Part shown: positions 1-5,839 of the stretch, piece after piece
Layout of the letters: each line of letters starts with the position of its first letter
How positions within the stretch are numbered: the first letter of the stretch is position 1
Source of the DNA: Pelagophyceae sp. CCMP2097
Lineage: Eukaryota; Sar; Pelagophyceae
Assembly (NCBI GenBank): GCA_026770575.1
Contig: MU657199.1
Location: forward strand, 145,745 to 158,878
Length of the DNA: 13,134 nt
Direction of reading: 5' to 3'
The notes under the pieces: model-generated
The model's input: the letters and a program-made list of their open reading frames with translations, nothing else
Databases searched by the model: none
What the model was told of the DNA's origin: nothing
Program-made: the position numbers and the translations under genes

Positions 1-1
1 C

Positions 2-790
2 GACAGGACGGCGCGGCTCTGGGACGCCGAGACGGGCGCGCTGCTGCTGACGCTCGATGGGCACACCCATGGCGTCATGTGCTGCGCGTTCTCGCCCGAC
101 GGCAAGCGCATCGTCACGGCGAGCCAAGACAAAACGGCGCGGCTCTGGGAGGCCAAGACGGGCGCGCTGCAGTCGACGCTCGAGGGCCAAAACATGTGGG
201 TCACGTGCTGCGCGTTCTCTCCCGACTCCACGCGCGTTGTGACGGCGTGCTACAATGCGAGGGCGCGGGTCTGGGACGCCGAGACGGGCGAGCCGCTGCT
301 GACGCTCGAGGGACACACGGGCAGCATCGTGAGCTGCGCGTTCTCGCCCGACGGCAAGCGCGTCGTCACTGCGAGCCTCGACAAGACGGCGCGGCTCTGG
401 GACGCCGTGACGGGCGTGCTGCTGGTGACGCTCGAAGGACAGACCGACTTTGTCTTGAGCTGCGCGTTCTCGCCTGACGGCAAGCATATCGCGACCGGGA
501 ACAAGGACAAGACGGCGCGGCTCTGCGACGCCAAGACAGGCGCGCTACTGCTGACGCTTGAGGGGCACACCGGCGGCGTCGAATGCTGCGCGTTCTCGCC
601 CGACGGCAAGCGCCTCGTGACGGCGAGCCGCGACGGGACGGCGCGGCTCTGGGAAGCAGAGACGGGCGCGCTGCTGCTGACGCTCGAGGGACACATCGAC
701 CGCGTCGAATGCTGCGCGTTCTCGCCCTGCGGCAATTTTGTCGCGACGGCGAGCTTCGACAAGACGGCGCGGCTCTGGAACGTCGCCCTC
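2..790 (+). repeat. Tandem 126-bp coding repeat (WD40 units)
   Basis: The string ACGGCGCGGCTCTG recurs at spacings of 126 bp or close to it, near 8, 134, 386, 512, 638 and 764, with a diverged copy near 260. The similarity is at DNA level, including synonymous positions, which points to recent duplication or gene conversion among units. The regularity also keeps the reverse strand open for long stretches (for example 250-762), which is a by-product and not a gene. Confidence 0.9.
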
Positions 791-793
791 TAA
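2..793 (+). CDS. WD40-repeat protein, C-terminal part (5' end off the window)
   Basis: The frame is open from base 2 to a TAA at 791-793, so this is the 3' end of a longer gene. The 263 visible residues form six complete WD40 units of 42 residues plus a closing half unit. Each unit follows the pattern TARLWDAETG, then LLTLEGHT, then CAFSPDGKR and VTAS.DK. The GH and WD signatures are kept in most units, but one unit reads LCD instead of LWD and two have GQ in place of GH. WD40 units fold into beta-propellers that act as protein-binding platforms; no catalytic domain is visible. The substrate or partner is unknown, because the N-terminal region that would classify the protein lies outside the window. 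No intron is needed. It is convergent with the TPR gene, with 142 bp between the stop codons. Confidence 0.9.
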   Translation, partial: DRTARLWDAETGALLLTLDGHTHGVMCCAFSPDGKRIVTASQDKTARLWEAKTGALQSTLEGQNMWVTCCAFSPDSTRVVTACYNARARVWDAETGEPLLTLEGHTGSIVSCAFSPDGKRVVTASLDKTARLWDAVTGVLLVTLEGQTDFVLSCAFSPDGKHIATGNKDKTARLCDAKTGALLLTLEGHTGGVECCAFSPDGKRLVTASRDGTARLWEAETGALLLTLEGHIDRVECCAFSPCGNFVATASFDKTARLWNVAL

Positions 794-935
794 TGTTGTG
801 CATGCTTTGGATTCCTCGAAGCAAGGTCGGAGGCATGCCGCTTCTCGAGCTGCCGGCGGGCCTCGAAGCCCCAGAGCATGCTAGAGGGTATAAATTAGTC
901 CGAGTCGCCTCGGTGTCTGTGCGCGGGGGCGGGCG

Positions 936-1875
936 TCACGGAGCGGCGTCGCGCGCGAATTCGGGCGCAAACTCGGCAAGTCTATCGCGGGCCCAATTGG
1001 CGCGCCTCGCCGCGTCGGCGTCGGCCATGGGCAGCGCGCGCTGCGCCCACTTCCCAGCCGCCGCATTGTCGCCCAGGCGCCGGTGGCACATGACCTGATA
1101 CGGGGGCGCCGGTGGAATATCCTGGCGAATGCGAATGCGCTCTCCCTTTGGTTTGCCGGCTGGCGCGGGATTGTGCGATACCAGAGGCGGCGCCAAAGTG
1201 GTGCGGCTTCAGAGCGAGGACTCTTTCGCAAAGGGCGACGGAGTCTTGAAAAGCGCCCTGGAGATAGCGCAAAGTTGCCAACCTGTTGAGTGGCTCGGCC
1301 CAGTCAGGCATCTCCACGGAGAGCCGCTCGCCGCGCCGCGCTGCCTCGTCCCACGACAGCGGGCCGGCAGCGAGTAGAGCGTCGACCTCTTGCAGGAGCA
1401 CGCAGTTCGCCTGGCCGTATTCCGTGAACCAAAACTGCCAGAGCAATCCCGTCGCAAGCTCGACGTCCTCGACGAGCGCCTACGAGCAAAAGCGTCCTCG
1501 ATGCTTGTTCGATTTTCTCGGCCGCTTTGGGACAGTCGTCTGTTGGCCCGGGTTCCTTATATGGGGAGTATATTGTGGAGAGTAGGGCGTTGGCCTCACC
1601 GCGTCTCCGATCTGCTGGATCAGCTCACGTTCCTTCAGTCGCAGCCGTTTCCGCGTCCCCGAAATCTTGGGCTCCGCCGGCGCCGCGTCGCCGCCGGCCA
1701 TCATGGCGTCGAGCATGACGCGGTACGCGTTGGTGACGTCGTCCGACTCGGCCTCGTCTGACATGCGGAGAAGCGGGGCGCGCCGCTGCGTCCGCACGGC
1801 AATGCCATTGCGGCGCGGCGACGAGACCAGCGCGCCGACGCACCGCGAGAGGAGCAGCACCCAGATGCCCCACAT
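936..1875 (-). CDS. TPR-domain protein, probably plastid-targeted (3 exons)
   Basis: Proposed exons on the minus strand are 1875-1600, 1479-1177 and 1094-936, giving 245 residues. Intron 1 (1599-1480, 120 bp) is GTGAGG...TCGTAG in phase 0. Intron 2 (1176-1095, 82 bp) needs a GC donor and ends in CAG. The N-terminus, MWGIWVLLLSRCVGALVSSP, looks like a signal peptide and is followed by an Arg-rich, acid-free stretch. That fits a bipartite presequence for a secondary plastid. The middle and C-terminal parts carry a TPR segment: WAEPLNRLATLRYLQGAF, then CERVLALKPHHFGAASG, then VMCHRRLGDNAAAGKWAQRAL. This matches TPR proteins with a 'PxHFGAxSG' hairpin. TPRs bind protein partners; the partner is unknown. 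The frame is open upstream to another ATG at 1992, but that extension is Arg-rich and reads like 5' UTR, so the ATG at 1875 (A at -3) is preferred. Confidence 0.7.
1095..1176 (-). other. Candidate GC-AG intron of the TPR gene
   Basis: The TPR reading switches frame between SGI and VMCHRRLGD. No GT-AG pair in this stretch restores the frame at a realistic intron length. Cutting from GCACAA (1176) to TATCAG (1095) does restore it and gives continuous family-like protein. The pentamer GTATC occurs at both edges (at 1181-1177 and again just before the final AG). The GC donor is inferred; a sequencing frameshift is the main alternative. Confidence 0.45.
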
Positions 1876-2223
1876 CGTCGCCGGCGGGGCGCGCCGGCGG
1901 TCGCGCGTGCGGCTTCCGACGAGCTTCCGACGCGTCGACACCTTCCGTGCTGTGCGTTCCAAAGGAGAGACGATTCGGCGATGACCTTTCATGACCCGGC
2001 CGCGGGCGGCCGAAGGGCCGCTTGCGAGGCCTCCCGGGGGCCCGTGGTCCTTGGAGTCGCACCCGACGAGCAGCGTTGCCTCGGGCGCTAAGTCGGAGCC
2101 GCCCCGAGGCGTCGACGCACGGCGGCGCGTGTCGGATCATACAGGTCGTTTAGTGGTCTCTCAAAATGGTGTCTCTCCGCGGCTTCGGGCTCGCGGCTCG
2201 GGTGCCTCCGCGGCGTGGCCTGC
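1876..2223 (-). other. Spacer between the HMG-box gene 3' end and the TPR gene start
   Basis: These 348 bp must hold the 3' UTR of the HMG-box gene and the promoter and 5' UTR of the TPR gene, both transcribed leftwards. Open frames here are Arg-rich translations of GC-rich DNA without family resemblance. No RNA gene, clear TATA box or repeat was seen. Confidence 0.5.
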
Positions 2224-3845
2224 TCAGTCCCAGCCCTCCTCCTCGGACTCGCCGTCGGTGCCGCTGTCGTTGGCGCCCCACTTGGTCTTATTTTTCTTGG
2301 CGGGAGCCTTCTTCGCCGGCTTCATCTTCTCAAACATGTCCGCGCCTAAGAGAGCGTGGGGCCCGCGCCGTCGAAATGCGCGGGCGAGGCAATCGCACCG
2401 TCGGACTCGGACGCCTCAGCCTCAGCCTCGCCCTCTTCCTCCGAGTCGGACTCGTCCTCCGAGTCGCTCCCCTTCTTCTTCTTCTTCTTCTTCTTCTTCT
2501 CAGCCGCCTTCTTCAAAGCCTTCTTTGCCGCCTTCTTGGCCTTCTTTGCCGCCTTCTTGACCTTCTTGGCCTTCTTCGCAGCCGCCTCGCCTACCGCCGG
2601 CCCGTCAGGGCCATCGGCAACGCACACAGCGGGGCGCACCGTCGTCGTCCTTCTTCTTTGAAGCGCGCTTCTTCTTGACCGGCGCGTCGTCGTCACCTAG
2701 CGCCGTCTTCAGAGGGCCCGCGAAGTGTGTCGAGACTGCGGTGCCGCACTGTCGCCGTCGTCGTCCTCGGCCTTGGCCTTGGCCTTGGCCTTCGCGGGCG
2801 CGCGCTTCTTCTTGGGCGGCGCGTCTGTGCGTCCGTCGTCGGGGCGCCGCCCACGGGCGAGCCGTCGGAAGGAAATGCCAGTTTTCCAGCGCCGTCGCAA
2901 GGAAAGGCCCGCACCGTCGTCGTCGTCCGAGGAGTCGTCCTCGTCGGCCTTGGCCTTGGCCTTCTGCGCGGGCGCGCGCTTCAACTTTGGCGGCGCGTCG
3001 CCTAGCTTCCGTATTCGGGGCTCCCGCGGGAGCGCCGCCGTCGCAAGGAAACGGGTTTCCAGCGCCGTCGCAAGGAAAGGCCCGCACTGTCGCCGTCGTC
3101 CGAGGAGTCGTTCGAGCTGGACGCCGCCGCCTTCTTCGCAGCGGCCTTCTTGGGAGCCGCCTTCTTCTTGCTCCCCCCCCCGCCTATCACCGCATCGTGG
3201 GACGGCCGCGGCGGAGCTGCAACGAGGCCACAGCAGGCGCCTCACCTTCGTCCTCCTCGTCGTCGCCGCCGACCTCGGCCGGCAGCGTCGCCTTGTACGC
3301 CGCGAGCACGACCGCGTAGGCGTCCTTCTCCACCTTGGCCGCCTCGATGTACAGCGCCTTCTCCTCCTTGGAGAGCTCCTTCCACAGCGCGCCAATCTTC
3401 TTCGAGATGTCACCCATGCTCAGTGACGAGTCCTCGGCGATCATCTCGGGTCCTTCGGAAGCCGCGTCGGGGACCACCGAGCCCGTCGGAAGGCCCGCGC
3501 GCGCCGCGCGCCCTCTCGAGCTCTGCAAGACTCACGTTTCGCCATGGAGAAGTGGAAGTACGACGGTTTGGGGCCCTTGGGCGCGTTGGGGTCCTTCTTC
3601 TTCGCTGGCGTGCGCTTCTTCTTGGCCGGAGCGTCGCCTAGCATCCGTCGTTGGAGCACCCCCGTCAGAAGGGAACGCCCGCCGGGTTTCCCAGCACCGT
3701 CGGAAGGAAGGCCCGCACCGTCGTCCTCGTCGTCCTCGTCGCCATTGGCCTTCGCCTTGGCCTTGGCGCGCTTCTTTGGCGGGGGCTTCTTCTTCTCGCC
3801 TAGATTGCGCGGTGCGGCTCCTCTGGGCGCGGGGCGGCAAGCCGC

Positions 3846-3884
<39 letters not shown>

Positions 3885-4725
3885 CTTGGCCTTCTTCTTG
3901 GCAGGGGCGCGCTCCTTTGGCGGCGCCTTCTTCTTCTTCTCGCCTAGCCAAGCGCGGTGCGGCTCCTCTGGGCGGCAGTTTGGAAAACTCACCGTCTTCG
4001 TCGTCGTCGTCGTCTTCATCATCATCACTGCCCTTCTTCTTTTCCGCCGCTTTCTTCTTCGGCGGTGCGTCGTCGCTGTCGTCGAAGAACCGAGCCTCGC
4101 GCTCCTGCTCGCGCTTGCGCTTGCGGCGCCGCTTCTCCGATTCCGGGTCGCGGGCCGGTTTCACGCCACCTAAAAGGCCGTCACGCCATCTACGCACACG
4201 TAAGACCAAGCGGGGGCGGCGGGCGCGCGCGGGCGCGCGGCGCGGACGCGCGGCGCGGGCGCGCGGGGGCGTGGCGCACCGTTGGCGGCGAGGATGCGTT
4301 CCTTCTTCGCCTTCTTTTTCGCCTTTCTGCGCGCCTCCTCCTCCGCAAAACCCGCCGAGATGCCCTCCTACGGACGCGCCGCTGCGCAGAGGCGGCGGTG
4401 CAGTGGGGCCGGCGTGAGGCCCAACGGCGAAAACGGGCGGCGAAAGAGGCGGCGAACGGACGCCGGCCCGCGCGTGGCCGTAGAGGCCGCCAATCGCGAT
4501 TTCCTCGTCGCGCAGCGCTCGGGCGCGCGCGATGGTCGCGTCGGAGAAGCGTGGCTTCTCGTCACTCGACAAGTCCGTCTCTTCGACGACGGCGGAGACG
4601 GCCGTTGCAGCCTTGCCGCACTCGACCTGGCACTCGCCCTTGCTCTCGCCGAGGCCGAGCGCGCCGCAGGCCGCCGGCGCCTCCGCCGCGATGCCGCCGA
4701 GCGCGCCGTCCACGAGCGCCGCCAT
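2224..4725 (-). CDS. HMG-box protein with Lys/Asp-rich modular exons (13 exons)
   Basis: Exons on the minus strand: 4725-4462, 4367-4280, 4169-3993, 3943-3848, 3799-3719, 3637-3536, 3452-3246, 3183-3088, 3001-2915, 2824-2750, 2696-2640, 2590-2399, 2345-2224. They total 1644 nt (547 residues) and close in frame on TGA at 2226-2224. The single HMG box lies at about residues 250-325. It begins DPNAPKGPKPSYFHFSMAKR, is interrupted by a phase-1 intron after that AKR, and continues MGDISKKIGALWKELSKEEK to AAYKATLP. HMG boxes bend DNA and bind nucleosomes, so a nuclear chromatin role is expected. Around the box are repeated Lys-rich then Asp-rich segments (APPKKKRAPAK, DDDD runs) and a long AAKK-type Lys tract. 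The N-terminal 120 residues match no family I recognise. The start ATG has A at -3 and G at +4. The donor of the first intron is uncertain; the other eleven introns all fit phase 1. Confidence 0.8.
2472..2500 (-). repeat. AAG/CTT trinucleotide run encoding poly-Lys
   Basis: About nine CTT units on the plus strand encode a Lys run in the penultimate exon of the HMG-box gene, between an AAKK-rich tract and an acidic Ser/Asp/Glu tract. Confidence 0.85.
2825..2914 (-). repeat. Homologous intron copy C (HMG gene intron 9, 90 bp)
   Basis: It begins GTGCGGGCCTTTCCTTGCGA, repeats TTTCCTTCCGACGG downstream, and ends GACGCACAG, phase 1. The length is a multiple of three and there is no in-frame stop, so retention would add 30 residues without breaking the frame. 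Confidence 0.75.
3002..3087 (-). repeat. Homologous intron copy B (HMG gene intron 8, 86 bp)
   Basis: It begins GTGCGGGCCTTTCCTTGCGA and ends GGAAGCTAG, phase 1. TTTCCTTGCGACGGCG occurs twice within it. The first 31 bases are essentially the same as in the intron at 2825-2914. Confidence 0.75.
3638..3718 (-). repeat. Homologous intron copy A (HMG gene intron 5, 81 bp)
   Basis: It begins GTGCGGGCCTTCCTTCCGAC and ends GATGCTAG, phase 1. It shares its 5' third with the introns at 3002-3087 and 2825-2914. It carries a second, diverged copy of the TTCC(C)TTC(T/C)GACGG segment. The length is a multiple of three and there is no in-frame stop. Confidence 0.7.
3800..3992 (-). repeat. Second homologous intron pair with the exon between (introns 3 and 4)
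   Basis: Introns 3992-3944 (49 bp) and 3847-3800 (48 bp) share a block of about 22 bases that includes CCAGAGGAGCCGCACC. Both end CTAG before GCGAGAAG. The exon between them (3943-3848) and the next exon (3799-3719) are also alike, so exon and intron were probably copied as a unit. At 48-49 bp these are among the shortest introns in the window. Confidence 0.7.
3848..3884 (-). repeat. GAC/GTC trinucleotide run encoding poly-Asp
   Basis: About twelve perfect GTC units on the plus strand (GAC on the coding strand) encode an uninterrupted Asp run ending at the donor of intron 4. Such runs change length by slippage. Confidence 0.85.
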
Positions 4726-4737
4726 CGTCAACGGCGC

Positions 4738-4792
4738 TTCTTTCAAGATACGCCGAGTTCTTTCAAGAGACGCCCAATTATTGGGCCCATAA
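4738..4792 (-). promoter_or_regulatory. Promoter-like repeats and TGGGCCCA palindrome upstream of the HMG-box gene
   Basis: A 17-base direct repeat, TTCTTTCAAGA(T/G)ACGCC, occurs at 4738-4754 and 4758-4774 (period 20). It is followed at 4776-4792 by the near-palindrome ATTATTGGGCCCATAAT. These lie 13 to 67 bases upstream of the HMG-box ATG at 4725. TGGGCC-type elements are known in promoters of growth-related genes in plants; a regulatory role here is inference. Confidence 0.4.
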
Positions 4793-5029
4793 TCGAGTCA
4801 TTCCAAGAATTTCCCTGGGGGGGCTTCCGCGCGGGCGCGCGGCGGCGGCGCAGCTGGCGTGGCCAACGCACAGGTTTTGACGCCAAGCTTGTTCACCGCC
4901 GCGCTGGCCACCACGCATCGACTCTTTGAATCAACACACACTCATCGGAGATCCATCGAGGGGGCAGTGCAAGAAGCCCAGTAGTTGCACACGGCGGCCT
5001 GGCTTGCAAAGGAGCCCAAGGCACGTTCT

Positions 5030-5557
5030 TCACCGGCGGAGACGCGCGCGTGAAGATGCCCGGGTTCGACGGATCGACGCAAGGGAGATCACGTCATACG
5101 AGAAAAGCATTGTGCCAAAGATGCTAGCGCCGACGAACGTCGCACCGGCAGTCGCAGACTCCTCTGCTGTCCACGCCGAATGCCGCCGCCGCCGCCTTGC
5201 CGTCCGCGCCGACGAGTCTCGCCGCCGCGTCTGCGCCGATCGCATATGCCCGGGCCTCGCCGAAGAGCTCTACGATGGCACCGTGCCGAAAAGCTCTACG
5301 ACGGCGCAGAAAAGCTCTACGACGAGCACGACCCTCTCCGCCGCGTCCACGACGGCCGCCCACTCCTTCTTGAAGGACGACGGCGCCTCGTCCCCGCGGC
5401 CGGCCCCGCGGGTGACGCCGCGGCCGCCTCGCCGCGACGAGCTCTGCTGGCCGCGTCGCCGGACGCGGTCCGCAGCCCGCGCGGCCCTCGCGAACACGAC
5501 GCGCGGTATGCGAGGAGGAAAGAGGAGCGCCATTGGTGCGCCGGGCGCCATCGCCAT
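5030..5557 (-). CDS. Weak candidate: small protein with presequence-like N-terminus and hydrophobic C-terminus
   Basis: Three stretches on the minus strand look more protein-like than their surroundings but lie in different frames. The first starts at ATG 5557 (MAMAPGAPMALLFPPRIPRV), is Arg-rich, and runs to SSFKKEWAAVVDAAER. The second reads LFGEARAYAIGADAAARL. The third reads AGATFVGASIFGTMLFSYDV and ends in TGA at 5032-5030. A GTCGTG...TAGAG intron of about 65 bp could join the first two in phase 0. The join to the third would need a purine-rich, unconvincing intron (GTCGGC...CAGAG) or a frameshift. If real, it would be an organelle-directed protein with one membrane segment. I recognise no family, and chance openness in GC-rich DNA is a serious alternative. 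Confidence 0.2.
5258..5325. repeat. Three spaced copies of a 20-bp repeat
   Basis: The core AGCTCTACGA occurs at 5266-5275, 5292-5301 and 5313-5322, in the wider context GC(C/A)GAAAAGCTCTACGA. The spacings of 26 and 21 bp mean the copies cannot all lie in one reading frame. Confidence 0.7.
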
Positions 5558-5567
5558 TGGTGCGCCG
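5528..5567. repeat. Exact 16-bp direct repeat containing an inverted CCAAT
   Basis: CGCCATTGGTGCGCCG occurs at 5528-5543 and 5552-5567, period 24. Each copy includes ATTGG, the reverse of CCAAT. The pair lies about 270-310 bases upstream of the WDR3 start, so it could be a promoter element. It could equally be part of the weak minus-strand candidate. Confidence 0.6.
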
Positions 5568-5839
5568 ACCGCCGCCGGCGAGTCTTCCGCGGCAGCGCGG
5601 TGGTACGGTCGTCGCACGGGCGAGCCCGCGGGGCGCCGAGCGCGGCGTCGTCGCTTCAGCACCGCGGCGGAGGGCGCCGGCGCCCGCGCCGGTGTCTTTC
5701 GGCGACATCACTCGCCAAAAATCCGCCTGGCGATACTTCCGTCCCGGTCCCTCCGGCGCCTGCGACCCATTTCGCGCTCCGCGGCGGCCTCGGTCCACCC
5801 AGCGCGGGACCGCCGGGCGGCCCGTCGCATTGAGCAACC

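Larger units (their letters stand above)
2591..3993 (-). repeat. Tandem exon-intron modules inside the HMG-box gene
   Basis: Exons 4, 5, 8, 9, 10 and 11 (57-96 nt) are variants of one unit. Each starts by completing a split codon, usually Gly or Ser, runs (D/E)(A/K)P-KKKRA-AK, and ends in an Asp-rich run whose last codon is split after one base. Each is followed by a short intron, most starting GTGCGG or GTGAG and many ending CTAG before GCGA. Exons 4/5 with introns 3/4 form one subfamily (EKKK start). Exons 8, 9 and 10 form another (DAPPK start). Exon 6 carries the same leader fused to the HMG box. The arrangement indicates duplication of exon plus intron together. Confidence 0.75.
4726..5839. 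other. 1.1-kb region between the divergent HMG-box and WDR3 genes
   Basis: It holds the two divergent promoters and several direct repeats (listed separately). A weak multi-exon candidate on the minus strand lies at 5030-5557. Several frames on both strands are open for hundreds of bases, but the translations are mostly Arg/Ala/Pro-rich, as expected from GC-rich DNA. No RNA gene was recognised. The last 140 bp before 5840 presumably include the WDR3 5' UTR. Confidence 0.5.

Noticed and set aside
250..762. Long open frame on the minus strand opposite the WD40 array
   Set aside because: It mirrors the 126-bp repeat of the sense strand; the translation repeats with the same period and resembles no family.
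1625..2140. 171-residue minus-strand frame over the TPR gene start
   Set aside because: Arg/Ala-rich shadow of the exon-1 frame that carries the signal peptide.
3335..4417. 360-residue open frame on the plus strand
   Set aside because: It is antisense to the HMG-box exons; poly-Ser/Arg/Phe runs are reversed Lys and Asp codons.
3532..4746. Single-exon reading of the HMG-box gene N-terminal half (404 residues)
   Set aside because: The frame crosses several introns by chance and becomes Arg-rich shadow; splicing restores a coherent Lys/Asp-rich protein and an HMG box.
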